Shown: positions 1-8,937 of the stretch, one piece after another
Numbering within the stretch: position 1 is the stretch's first letter
Layout: each line of letters opens with the position of its first letter
Translations under genes and position numbers: made by a program
DNA from: Psychrobacter sp. UBA3962
Lineage (GTDB): Bacteria > Pseudomonadota > Gammaproteobacteria > Pseudomonadales > Moraxellaceae
Length of the DNA stretch: 64,000 nt
Direction of reading: 5' to 3'
Assembly (NCBI RefSeq): GCF_002385225.1
Contig: NZ_DGDC01000020.1
Coordinates: 32,112-96,111 of the forward strand
Notes under the pieces: model-generated
What the model saw: only the letters and a program-made list of their open reading frames with translations
Database searches by the model: none
What the model was told of the DNA's origin: nothing

Positions 1-123
1 CCCGCTGAGCCGACTAAGCCGCAAGAGAAAAAGCCAGCAGAAGCTAATAAGAACAATCAAAAACCTGCCAATAGTGGCGAAGGTGATAGCATTAAACAGC
101 TTATTGAACAAAAATCTGAATAA
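1..123 (+). CDS. C-terminal end of an unidentified protein (truncated by window edge)
   Basis: Forty codons in frame 1 run to a TAA stop. The visible tail is rich in Pro, Lys, Glu, Asn and Gln, with a short amphipathic end (SIKQLIEQKSE). This looks like a disordered linker closing a larger protein, and no domain can be recognised from it. A terminator follows within about 30 bases, so the gene ends a transcript. In related genomes a pil/aro cluster often precedes gltB, so it may belong there, but that is only context. Confidence 0.6.
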   Translation, partial: PAEPTKPQEKKPAEANKNNQKPANSGEGDSIKQLIEQKSE

Positions 124-152
124 TTATTTGACCGCTGATTATTGGGATATAG

Positions 153-186
153 AAAAAAGACACTTTAATAAAGGTGTCTTTTTTTA
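153..186 (+). terminator. Intrinsic terminator of the truncated upstream gene
   Basis: Arms AAAAGACACTTT and AAAGGTGTCTTTT pair around a short loop with a single bulged base. A run of seven T follows. It lies about 30 bases after the stop codon of the partial gene. Confidence 0.85.
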
Positions 187-869
187 TGCCTGTCATTAGC
201 ACTAAGCAAGTATTGGTTTTAGAGGAGCTTGATTGAGTTGTTATCTTTTCTCACCCTTTAATAATAAGGCATGAAAACTATTTTTGACTATGATGCGGGT
301 AGTAAAATTATACAATCTAAGTCGGTAGAATAGTTTTTCTAAATACTAAAAATTCAAAAACCTATTAGTTGATAAGGGTTTGTACAAAAATAAAATGTCA
401 CGAAAAAATGAAAACAGTTGTTAAATTTCACTGGATTTTATAACCATGTTTCTCTAATATGGTTTATATGACGTTTGGTAATGCAATCGAACAGGTTCTG
501 TTTGCTGCCGGCTAACATGAATATTTGTCGCTATTTTATTGCATTAATCCAGTCATTATTCAGTCATTATTTACGACGCTTTATTAGATGATGAATAGGT
601 ACCTTGTAAGGTCGATAAAGTGTTAAATATTATCCCAGCTTTGTCGGCATTATTAGGTAGGGTATTAATGTTTAAACAATATATTGTTGTTAAACACTGA
701 GCTCACAAAGCGTCACAGTCATTAATATATAAAGTGAGATGTCTATTCGAACTCTCTATTTTTTTGGCTCACTTCCTAACACAGCTGTTCTATCTATCCC
801 TATAGCTGTGCCTATCTCGAACATTCATAGGTGATGAGAATTATTTATCACCTGATTAAAGGACATGCC
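187..869. other. Long gene-free leader upstream of gltB
   Basis: About 680 AT-rich bases hold no convincing coding region. An exact tandem duplication of CAGTCATTATT lies at 550-571, with a related copy (CAGTCATTAAT) at 716-726. A possible promoter is TTGACT at 284-289 with an AT-rich -10 near 307-313. No known riboswitch or sigma-54 (GG-N10-GC) signature was recognised. The region presumably carries the gltBD control sequences. Confidence 0.5.
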
Positions 870-3800
870 ATGACACAGAATTTTATAGCCCATTGTGCCG
901 CCCAAAATAATTACCCCGATAGCCAACCTCCTCAATCCCATTCAAAACCTTCCCCTCAAGACCATCCTACTTATTTAGCCTCTCCTGAAGATTTCAAAGA
1001 CAACTGTGGCTTTGGCCTAGTTGCTCACATTGAAGGCAAACCTAGCCATCATTTAGTAAAAACAGCAATCCATAGTTTAAGTTGCATGACTCACCGCGGC
1101 GGCGTTGCTGCTGATGGTAAGACTGGAGATGGCTGTGGTTTATTACTGGCCAAGCCGGTTGATTTTTTTCACACGGTGGCTTCAGAGATTGGACTTGAGC
1201 TTACTGAAAACTTCGCTGTGGGTATGGTGTTTTTAAATCTTGATGAGACACTTGCAGCGCACAGCCAACAAGTACTTGATAAAGAAGTGGCGGCTCAAGG
1301 CTTAACAGTGGCCGGTTGGCGCGATGTGCCCGTAGATTTATCGATAGTGGGTGAAATCGCTCGTGAGACTCTACCTCAGTTTAAACAAATTTTCGTTAAC
1401 GCTCCAAGCGACTTAAGTGCCGAAGACTTCAATCGTAAGTTGTACGTTGCGCGCAAAAAAGCAGAGCTGGCGCTGACTGAAGATGAGCTGTTTTATGTGA
1501 CTTCCCTTAATTGTGAGACGGTCATTTATAAAGGTCTGGTGATGCCATCAGACTTGCCAGCTTTTTATAGCGATTTGCAAGACAGCCGTCTACACTCACA
1601 CATTGTGGTGTTCCATCAGCGCTTCTCAACCAACACTCTACCACGCTGGCCATTGGCTCAGCCGTTCCGTTATTTGGCACACAACGGTGAGCTGAACACC
1701 ATTACAGCCAACCGTAACTGGTCTGTGGCTCGTACCCCAAAACTTGAAACACCAAAATTACCAGAAATTACTCAGCTGCATCCATTGGTAAACCGTACAG
1801 GCTCGGACTCTTCAAGCTTAGACAACATGCTTGAAGTACTTATCTCAGGGGGCATGACTTTATTCCACGCCATGTCAATTTTAGTGCCACCAGCTTGGCA
1901 AAACGTAGACAGCATGGATATGGACTTACGTGCTTTTTATGAGTTTTACTCGCAGCACATGGAACCTTGGGATGGTCCGGCCGGTCTGGTGATTCAAGAT
2001 GGTCGCTATGCGGTGTGTATGCTAGATCGAAACGGCTTACGTCCGTCACGTTGGGTTACCACCAAAAATGGCTATATTACCGTCGCTTCAGAGATTGGCG
2101 TATGGGATTATGATCCTGATGATGTGATTGCCAAAGGCCGTGTTGGACCGGGTCAAATGTTGGTTATTGATACCTTAAATGGGGAGGTATTAGACGATCA
2201 GGTGATTAGTAATCGCTTGAAAAAAGCACATCCTTATCGCAAATGGCTACGGGAAGAAGCCACTCGTATTCGTGAAAATGAGCAAATTGAAGAAAAACTG
2301 CTTGAGCAAGGCGTGCGCGGCGAACCTCTTAAAGCGCTACAAAAGATGTTTAACATCACCAACGAAGAGCGTACTGAAATTATTCGTCCCAATGCCGAAA
2401 ATGGTCAAGAGCCTGTGGGTTCAATGGGCGATGACACCCCTATGGCTGTGCTATCGAAGCAAGTACGTAATGTGGCCGACTTTTTCCGTCAGCAGTTTGC
2501 TCAAGTGACCAACCCACCGATTGACCCTTTACGAGAGTCCATCGTGATGTCTCTACAGACCTGCTTAGGGGCAGAGACCAATATCTTTAACCCAACTCCG
2601 CGTGATGCTCATCGTATTATCTTGTCGTCACCGGTATTGTCGCCTAGTAAGATGCAGCAGATCGAAGCGCTAGAGGATCCTGATTTCGTTAGCCAGCGCA
2701 TCGATATTAATTACGATGAATCGCTAAGCTTAGATACAGCCATTAAGCAGATTTGTGAGCAAGTAGAGCAAGCCATTTTAGATAATAAAACGCTTATTAT
2801 CTTATCGGATAAAGGGATTGAAAAAGGCAAGTTGCCCGCCAACGCTATTTTAGTAACCGGGGCGGTGCATCATTACCTGATTGAAAAAGGTCTGCGTACC
2901 GATGCCAACTTAATTATTGAAACAGGTATTGCTCGTGATTCCCATCAAGTAGCAGTATTGATTGGCTTTGGGGCGACCTGTGTTTATCCTTATTTGGCTT
3001 ATGATGTTATTTCAGACTTAGTGTCTTCAGGCGAATTATTAGGTGATCCGTTACAAGCGCGAGCTAATTTCCGCAAAGGTTTAGACAAAGGTTTGCTAAA
3101 AATCTTATCAAAAATGGGCATTTCTACCATTGTCTCTTACCGCGGCGCTCAGTTGTTTGAAGCCGTTGGTTTATCTGATGAGATTGTGGAGCTTTGCTTC
3201 AAAGGCGTACAAAGCCGAATCAAGGGCGCAACTTTTGAGGACTTGGCTTTAGACCAAGCTTTACTGGCTAAGAATGCCTTTAGTCGCCGTACGCCACTGG
3301 ATCAAGGGGGTATGCTGAAGTTTGTGTTTAACAAAGAGTATCATGCATTTAACCCTGACGTGATTAACACCTTGCATAAGGCGGTTCGTACTGGTGATTA
3401 CGAGAACTATCGTGAGTATGCCAACCTAGTTAATACGCGTCCTGTGGCCACGTTACGTGATTTATTGCAGTTAAAATCGGGTAATAGCATTCCAGTAGAT
3501 GAGGTAGAAGATATTGAACATATTCTACCTAGATTCGACTCTGCGGGGATGTCTTTAGGGGCTTTATCGCCTGAGGCTCATGAAGCGATTGCGATGGCGA
3601 TGAATACCATTGGTGGCCGTTCAAACTCTGGTGAGGGCGGTGAAGACCCTGTGCGTTACGGCACAATGCGTAACTCAAAAATCAAACAGATTGCCTCAGG
3701 TCGATTTGGGGTCACACCTGCCTACTTACGCTCAGCCCAGGTTTTACAGATTAAAGTGGCACAGGGGGCAAAACCGGGTGAAGGAGGTCAGTTGCCTGGC

Positions 3801-5411
3801 GGTAAAGTGAACTCACTGATTGCTCGCTTGCGTTACTCGGTGCCAGGAGTGACGCTAATTTCACCCCCACCGCATCATGACATTTATTCAATTGAAGATT
3901 TGGCACAGCTGATTTTTGATTTAAAGCAAGTTAATCCTGATGCGTTAGTGTCAGTGAAGTTGGTGTCACGTCCTGGCGTGGGCACCATTGCGACTGGGGT
4001 TGCCAAGGCGTATGCCGACTTAATTACCATTTCTGGCTATGATGGTGGTACTGCAGCCTCGCCATTGTCTTCTATTCACCACGCCGGATCACCTTGGGAG
4101 CTAGGCTTGGCAGAAGCCCATCAATCACTACGGGTAAATGGCTTGCGTGACAAAGTGCGTATGCAAACCGATGGCGGCCTAAAAACCGGTCTAGATGTGG
4201 TAAAAGCGGCCATCTTAGGGGCGGAAAGCTTTGGCTTTGGCACCACGCCTATGATTGCTGTGGGTTGTAAGTACCTACGTATTTGTCACCTAAACAACTG
4301 TCCAACTGGGGTGGCTACTCAGCAAGCGCGTTTACGTGATGATCATTTCATCGGTGAAGCGGAGATGCTAATTAACTTCTTTAAGTTTGTGGCAACCGAA
4401 ACCCGTGAGTGGCTTGCTTTCTTAGGGGTGCGCTCTATGGAAGAGCTGGTAGGTCGTACTGACTTATTAGAAGTGCTTGAAGGCACTACCCAAAAGCAGC
4501 GTAATCTAGATTTATCGCCCTTATTGCACAGTCATCCTGCGGCAGAAGGCAAGCCACAAACTTGCCAAGTAGAGCGTAACGAGCCGTTTGATAAAGGGCT
4601 GTTGGCCGAAAAAATGATCGAAGACATGATTGTTCCTATTCGCCAAGGTCAAGGCGGCACCTTTAGCTATCAAGTGGGCAACTGCGACCGTTCTATTGGC
4701 GCCCGTATCTCAGGTGAGATCGCTCAGGTCTGGGGCAACTTAGGTATGTCAGACAGTCCTATTAAGCTGCATTTGGCAGGGACAGCGGGTCAAAGCTTGG
4801 GCGTATGGAATGCCGGCGGCCTAAATATCGAGCTCGAAGGTGATGCCAACGACTATGTGGGTAAAGGTATGGCGGGTGGTGAGATTGTGATTTATCCGCC
4901 AAAAGGGTCAACTTTTGCCTCGCAAAATACCGCCATTATCGGTAACACTTGTTTGTATGGGGCAACGGGAGGCAAGTTATACGCCTCAGGCACTGCAGGC
5001 GAGCGTTTTGCGGTTCGTAACTCAGGCGCTCATGCGGTTGTAGAAGGGGTGGGTGATCACTGTTGTGAATATATGACTGGCGGCGTAGTGACGGTACTGG
5101 GTAAGACGGGATTAAACTTTGGCGCAGGTATGACAGGTGGTTTTGCTTTCGTTCTAGACTTGGATAACACTTTCTTTGATCGTTGTAACCACGAGCTTAT
5201 CGACTTGCATCGCATCTCAAGCGAGCAAACTGAAGAGCACCGCATTTATCTGAAACAGATCATTGAAACCCATGTGGAAAAAACAGGCAGTGCTTGGGGT
5301 CGTCAAATCCTAGCTGACTTCGAACACTATGTTCGTAAAGTCTTCTTAGTGAAACCTAAAGCAGCCAATATGGCATCATTGCTCCATAGCACTACAGCTG
5401 ATCCACAATAA
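870..5411 (+). CDS. gltB: Glutamate synthase (NADPH) large subunit
   Basis: GltB transfers the glutamine amide nitrogen to 2-oxoglutarate, giving two glutamates, and is central to ammonia assimilation. The 1513-residue product has the class II glutamine amidotransferase domain first, and Cys46 in the motif DNCGFGLVAHIEG is the expected N-terminal nucleophile after propeptide removal. The FMN-binding synthase domain follows. Cys1133, Cys1139 and Cys1144 have the 6/5 spacing of the [3Fe-4S] cluster, and a C-terminal glycine-rich beta-helix domain closes the protein. ATG 870 was chosen because AAAGGA lies just upstream; an in-frame GTG at 831 would add 13 residues but has no ribosome site. gltD follows after 214 bases. 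Confidence 0.97.
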   Translation: MTQNFIAHCAAQNNYPDSQPPQSHSKPSPQDHPTYLASPEDFKDNCGFGLVAHIEGKPSHHLVKTAIHSLSCMTHRGGVAADGKTGDGCGLLLAKPVDFFHTVASEIGLELTENFAVGMVFLNLDETLAAHSQQVLDKEVAAQGLTVAGWRDVPVDLSIVGEIARETLPQFKQIFVNAPSDLSAEDFNRKLYVARKKAELALTEDELFYVTSLNCETVIYKGLVMPSDLPAFYSDLQDSRLHSHIVVFHQRFSTNTLPRWPLAQPFRYLAHNGELNTITANRNWSVARTPKLETPKLPEITQLHPLVNRTGSDSSSLDNMLEVLISGGMTLFHAMSILVPPAWQNVDSMDMDLRAFYEFYSQHMEPWDGPAGLVIQDGRYAVCMLDRNGLRPSRWVTTKNGYITVASEIGVWDYDPDDVIAKGRVGPGQMLVIDTLNGEVLDDQVISNRLKKAHPYRKWLREEATRIRENEQIEEKLLEQGVRGEPLKALQKMFNITNEERTEIIRPNAENGQEPVGSMGDDTPMAVLSKQVRNVADFFRQQFAQVTNPPIDPLRESIVMSLQTCLGAETNIFNPTPRDAHRIILSSPVLSPSKMQQIEALEDPDFVSQRIDINYDESLSLDTAIKQICEQVEQAILDNKTLIILSDKGIEKGKLPANAILVTGAVHHYLIEKGLRTDANLIIETGIARDSHQVAVLIGFGATCVYPYLAYDVISDLVSSGELLGDPLQARANFRKGLDKGLLKILSKMGISTIVSYRGAQLFEAVGLSDEIVELCFKGVQSRIKGATFEDLALDQALLAKNAFSRRTPLDQGGMLKFVFNKEYHAFNPDVINTLHKAVRTGDYENYREYANLVNTRPVATLRDLLQLKSGNSIPVDEVEDIEHILPRFDSAGMSLGALSPEAHEAIAMAMNTIGGRSNSGEGGEDPVRYGTMRNSKIKQIASGRFGVTPAYLRSAQVLQIKVAQGAKPGEGGQLPGGKVNSLIARLRYSVPGVTLISPPPHHDIYSIEDLAQLIFDLKQVNPDALVSVKLVSRPGVGTIATGVAKAYADLITISGYDGGTAASPLSSIHHAGSPWELGLAEAHQSLRVNGLRDKVRMQTDGGLKTGLDVVKAAILGAESFGFGTTPMIAVGCKYLRICHLNNCPTGVATQQARLRDDHFIGEAEMLINFFKFVATETREWLAFLGVRSMEELVGRTDLLEVLEGTTQKQRNLDLSPLLHSHPAAEGKPQTCQVERNEPFDKGLLAEKMIEDMIVPIRQGQGGTFSYQVGNCDRSIGARISGEIAQVWGNLGMSDSPIKLHLAGTAGQSLGVWNAGGLNIELEGDANDYVGKGMAGGEIVIYPPKGSTFASQNTAIIGNTCLYGATGGKLYASGTAGERFAVRNSGAHAVVEGVGDHCCEYMTGGVVTVLGKTGLNFGAGMTGGFAFVLDLDNTFFDRCNHELIDLHRISSEQTEEHRIYLKQIIETHVEKTGSAWGRQILADFEHYVRKVFLVKPKAANMASLLHSTTADPQ

Positions 5412-5430
5412 ATCTATGCCAAGTCGTATG

Positions 5431-5458
5431 CTGTGGTCTCGGTAATTTGAGATCACAG
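5431..5458 (+). other. Hairpin in the gltB-gltD intergenic region
   Basis: CTGTGGTCTC (5431-5440) pairs with GAGATCACAG (5449-5458) over ten positions with one G-U wobble and an 8-base loop. No T-run follows, so it is not a classical terminator. It may stabilise the upstream mRNA end or tune gltB:gltD stoichiometry; this role is inferred. Confidence 0.55.
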
Positions 5459-5625
5459 CCATTTAACCGGTAATTGTTTAACTTTTACCCAGTATATTTT
5501 GTCCAAATGAAGGTAATTACCCCCTTCGTGCGGCAGGTTTTGCGTTTGGTAGATGATTCAGAGCAGCCTTTATTTTGGCCCTAATTGTCCTAAACGTGAT
5601 ACCAACTTAAGGAGACAAAACCCTA

Positions 5626-7044
5626 ATGAAGCGTATTAATAATAACTTTCAGTTTTTAGATGTGCCTCGTCGCGAACCTGAGAAAAAAGACATCGTTACC
5701 CGTTCAACTGAATTTGTGGAGATTTATACCCCCTTTGAATCTCAAGAAGCCGCGCAACAAGCCCATCGCTGCTTAGAATGTGGTAACCCTTATTGTGAAT
5801 GGAAATGTCCGGTACATAACTACATTCCAAACTGGTTAAAAATGGCAACAGAAGGTCAAATCTTCCAAGCCGCAGAGCTGTGCCACCGCACCAATACCTT
5901 GCCTGAAGTGTGTGGCCGTGTTTGTCCACAGGACAGATTATGTGAAGGGGCCTGTACTTTAAACGACGGCTTTGGCGCCGTGACCATTGGTAATGTTGAA
6001 AAGTACATTAACGATACTGCCTTTGCTTTAGGTTGGCGCCCAGACATGAGTGATGTGCAGTGGACGGACAAAAAAGTGGCCATTATTGGTGCTGGCCCCG
6101 CCGGTCTTGGCTGTGCTGATATTTTAGTTCGTGCAGGCGTGAAGCCAGTTGTGTTTGATAAACGTCCGGAAATTGGCGGATTACTGACCTTTGGTATTCC
6201 AGAGTTTAAGATGGAAAAACAAGTGATGCGCAATCGCCGTACGGTCTTTGAAGGTATGGGTATTGAGTTTAGCTTAAACACTGAAATCGGCACTGACGTC
6301 ACTGTTGATCAGCTGCTTGAAGAATACGACGCGGTGTTTATGGGCATGGGTACTTATACCTATATGCGCGGTGGCTACCCAGGTGAAGAGCTGAACGGCG
6401 TATATGATGCGCTAGATTACCTAATTGCCAATGTCAATCGCTGCAATGACTGGGAAGAAAACCCTGCAGAATATATTAACCTAAAAGACAAAAAGGTAGT
6501 GGTACTTGGTGGAGGTGATACGGCGATGGATTGTAACCGTACTGCGATTCGTCAAGGGGCGGAGCGAGTGGTGTGTGCTTATCGCCGTAATGAAGCCAAC
6601 ATGCCAGGCTCGCTACGCGAAGTAAAAAATGCTAAAGAAGAGGGCGTTGAATTTTTATTCAACCGTCAGCCGACTCAAATTGTGGGTCTAAATGGTCAAG
6701 TCACTGGGGTGAAAGTGGTGACTACCCAACTAGGCAAACCAGACAACCGAGGTCGTCAGCGTCCTGAGCCTATCCCAAACTCTGAAGAAATTATTGAGTG
6801 TGATGTGGTGATTATGGCCTTTGGCTTCCGTCCAAGCCCAGCAGATTGGTTCGAGACCAGTGAAATTACTACTGATGAATCAGGCCGCGTCCTAGCCGCT
6901 GAAGAGCAAAAGTTTAAATTCCAAACCAGTAACCCTAAAGTATTCGCCGGTGGGGATATGGTCCGTGGTTCTGACTTGGTGGTAACCGCCATTTGGGAAG
7001 GCCGTGAAGCGGCAAAAGGTATTTTGGATTATTTAGAAGTTTAA
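5626..7044 (+). CDS. gltD: Glutamate synthase (NADPH) small subunit
   Basis: GltD takes electrons from NADPH through FAD and iron-sulfur clusters and passes them to GltB. The 472-residue product matches the family length. The N-terminal Fe-S domain shows Cys49, Cys52, Cys57, Cys61 and then Cys96, Cys100, Cys106, Cys110. The FAD loop GAGPAG is at 155-160 and the pyridine nucleotide loop GGGDTA at 295-300. Start ATG 5626 follows AAGGAGA. Its presumed terminator downstream has been split by a small mobile element. Confidence 0.97.
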   Translation: MKRINNNFQFLDVPRREPEKKDIVTRSTEFVEIYTPFESQEAAQQAHRCLECGNPYCEWKCPVHNYIPNWLKMATEGQIFQAAELCHRTNTLPEVCGRVCPQDRLCEGACTLNDGFGAVTIGNVEKYINDTAFALGWRPDMSDVQWTDKKVAIIGAGPAGLGCADILVRAGVKPVVFDKRPEIGGLLTFGIPEFKMEKQVMRNRRTVFEGMGIEFSLNTEIGTDVTVDQLLEEYDAVFMGMGTYTYMRGGYPGEELNGVYDALDYLIANVNRCNDWEENPAEYINLKDKKVVVLGGGDTAMDCNRTAIRQGAERVVCAYRRNEANMPGSLREVKNAKEEGVEFLFNRQPTQIVGLNGQVTGVKVVTTQLGKPDNRGRQRPEPIPNSEEIIECDVVIMAFGFRPSPADWFETSEITTDESGRVLAAEEQKFKFQTSNPKVFAGGDMVRGSDLVVTAIWEGREAAKGILDYLEV

Positions 7045-7082
7045 CTCGTTTTAAACCCAAAAAGTTATTTGCTGTTATTAAT

Positions 7083-7249
7083 AAAGCCCTCCCTGTGAGT
7101 AATGCCAGTCAGTTAAGAGATTTTATAGCGAAATTCTGAAATTCGTTTTTTCTAGAAACCCCTGTTTATGGAGTTCTCTGGTTTTAAAAAACCATATCTC
7201 CGCTAAGTCTCTTGTTTAACTGACTGGCATTACTCCCTGTGAGGGCTTT
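7083..7249 (+). terminator. gltD terminator interrupted by a mobile element
   Basis: AAAGCCCTC (7083-7091) is perfectly complementary to GAGGGCTTT (7241-7249). If the 133-bp element and one copy of the 11-bp duplication are removed, these arms close over a 5-base loop into a compact hairpin. In the present sequence they are about 150 bases apart. The element's own ends also pair, so one long composite hairpin could still form. The T-run is short, so residual activity is uncertain. Confidence 0.65.
7100..7232. mobile_element. MITE-like element with 17-bp terminal inverted repeats and 11-bp target duplications
   Basis: The element starts with TAATGCCAGTCAGTTAA, and its right end is the exact reverse complement of those 17 bases. 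A further AAGAGA match lies beyond a 4-base offset. CTCCCTGTGAG is present on both sides (7089-7099 and 7233-7243), as expected for an 11-bp target duplication. At 133 bp it has no room for a transposase, so it would need one supplied in trans. From memory, the ends resemble those of the IS4 subgroup (TAATGCCGATCAGTTAAG), which also makes 10-13-bp duplications. No second copy was seen in the window. Confidence 0.88.
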
Positions 7250-7394
7250 ATGTTGCCTAAAGTTTGCTCTAAACAGAGTGAATTGGTGTTGAGTGCGGTG
7301 CTCTACAGGATAAAGACAATAAGGGCTAAGAAACCGTTAGACCTATGCTAAAATTAGGGTCCATATTATTGTAAATTGTCATGAGATTATTATT

Positions 7395-8042
7395 ATGCCA
7401 TCAAGAAACTCAGGGGATAGACCTAAAACAGGGGAAGAGGCCTTACAATGGTTAAAAGTAGGCAATGCCCGCTACGTAAAAAGCTTAACCGACCCCGATC
7501 ATCCTGTACCTGCCCGCCATGAATTAATTTCAGAGCAAGATCCTTTCGCCATTATTCTAGGCTGTTCAGATGCGCGGGTGCCAGTGGAGATTGTGTTTGA
7601 TCAGGGCTTAGGCGATTTATTCGTTATTCGAGTGGCGGGTAATGTGGTAGCCCCCTCTCAGATTGGCTCGATTGAATTTGCGGTTGAGAAGTTTGGAACG
7701 CGTCTTGTCGTGGTGCTGGGTCACTCACATTGTGGGGCGGTCACCGCTTGTGTCGAAGCCTTGATGAATCCAGAGCAAAATTACACCACCAATTTACAAT
7801 CCATTGTTGATCGCATTCGCCCCAGTGTCTATAACTTACATGAGCTTGCCACAGCCAAAGGCGGTGAAATAGATAAGCAGAAGCTGATTGATAGCTCAAT
7901 CAGTGCCAATGTGCGTATGTCTGTGAGTCAATTAAAGCACGCGTCGCGCCTGCTTGAGGATATGAATCGCAGTGGTGAGTTGTTAATTGTAGGAGCAGAA
8001 TATAACTTAGACACTGGTGAAGTTGAGTTTTTACCGATGTAG
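7395..8042 (+). CDS. Beta-class carbonic anhydrase
   Basis: This enzyme interconverts CO2 and bicarbonate, a supply for carboxylases. The 215-residue protein shows the beta-class zinc site: Cys57 in the CSDAR motif with Asp59 and Arg61, then His110 and Cys113 in GHSHCGAV. Length fits the bacterial family. ATG 7395 is the first in-frame start and has only a weak ribosome site. It stands alone between the gltD element and gloA. The chemistry is clear; the specific symbol (can or cynT) is left open. Confidence 0.94.
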   Translation: MPSRNSGDRPKTGEEALQWLKVGNARYVKSLTDPDHPVPARHELISEQDPFAIILGCSDARVPVEIVFDQGLGDLFVIRVAGNVVAPSQIGSIEFAVEKFGTRLVVVLGHSHCGAVTACVEALMNPEQNYTTNLQSIVDRIRPSVYNLHELATAKGGEIDKQKLIDSSISANVRMSVSQLKHASRLLEDMNRSGELLIVGAEYNLDTGEVEFLPM

Positions 8043-8212
8043 CCCGTCGAGGGTATGGTTGAATTGTGATAAATAAGAGCCATAAAGACAATAAGAGACA
8101 GTGGCTTATATTAAGTCAGTTTTTTTATGCCATGCCATGTCTTTTCTAACCAGCTATTTATTTAAGAAGCTATTTTTTTCATTGCTGTACTTGATAACCG
8201 AAGGAAATAATA

Positions 8213-8758
8213 ATGTCTGTTGATTATATTGACCAACCAAAAAGCTCAGTTGTGGTCGAAGGCGTAGAACCTATCGCTGCTGCCACTACTGGCTATACTT
8301 TTAACCATACCATGTTACGTGTTAAAGATCCCAAAGAATCGCTTAAGTTTTATACGGGTGTACTGGGCATGACGCTTTTGACCGTAAAAAAATTCCCTGA
8401 AATGGAATTTGATTTATATTTCTTAGCTAAGCTGACCGAAGAAGAGATTGCTAATTTACCAGAAGACAAAGATCTGGCCATTTATACTTTCCGTCAGCGT
8501 GGTATTTTAGAGTTGACTCACAACTATGGTACCGAGACACAAGAGGGTCGCATCTATCATGACGGTAATGCTGAACCTCAAGGTTTTGGTCATATCTGCT
8601 TTAGTGTGCCAGATTTACAGGCGGCAGTAGAGTGGTTTGATAAAAATAACGTAGAGTTCAAAAAGCGCCCTGATGAAGGCAAAATGAAAAACGTGGTGTT
8701 TATCAAAGATGTCGATGGCTACTGGATTGAAGTGGTACAAGCTGATTTGATGGCCTAA
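8213..8758 (+). CDS. gloA: Lactoylglutathione lyase (glyoxalase I)
   Basis: GloA isomerises the methylglyoxal-glutathione hemithioacetal to S-lactoylglutathione, the first step of methylglyoxal detoxification. All four metal ligands are visible: His32, Glu100, His127 and Glu173. At 181 residues it has an extra N-terminal stretch and an internal segment (around 72-87) compared with the 135-residue E. coli enzyme, like the longer Pseudomonas and eukaryotic type. A strong GAAGGA ribosome site precedes ATG 8213, and a terminator follows, so it is monocistronic. Confidence 0.95.
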   Translation: MSVDYIDQPKSSVVVEGVEPIAAATTGYTFNHTMLRVKDPKESLKFYTGVLGMTLLTVKKFPEMEFDLYFLAKLTEEEIANLPEDKDLAIYTFRQRGILELTHNYGTETQEGRIYHDGNAEPQGFGHICFSVPDLQAAVEWFDKNNVEFKKRPDEGKMKNVVFIKDVDGYWIEVVQADLMA

Positions 8759-8802
8759 TAAGACAGTTAAAGCAGTCACTGCTTATTTAAGATGTGATAC
8801 TG

Positions 8803-8837
8803 AAGCTGGCTTTACTAAAAGTAGAGCCAGCTTTTTT
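8803..8837 (+). terminator. Intrinsic terminator after gloA
   Basis: AAGCTGGCTTTA pairs with TAGAGCCAGCTT with one wobble pair, followed by a T-run. It lies about 45 bases after the gloA stop. Confidence 0.9.
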
Positions 8838-8937
8838 AAACTTAAAATTAACCAAAGGCCTAAAGAATCAACTAAAAATAGCTTAAAAAATAAAGCTACA
8901 ATTAGAGTAAGTCCGCAAATAGAAAAATAGGAGTACC

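Noticed and set aside
831..869. GTG start for gltB 13 codons upstream
   Set aside because: No ribosome site precedes it, whereas ATG 870 follows AAAGGA at normal spacing.
5856..6302. 148-codon open frame on the minus strand inside gltD
   Set aside because: It lies entirely antisense to the well-conserved gltD coding sequence and shows no family similarity or ribosome site.
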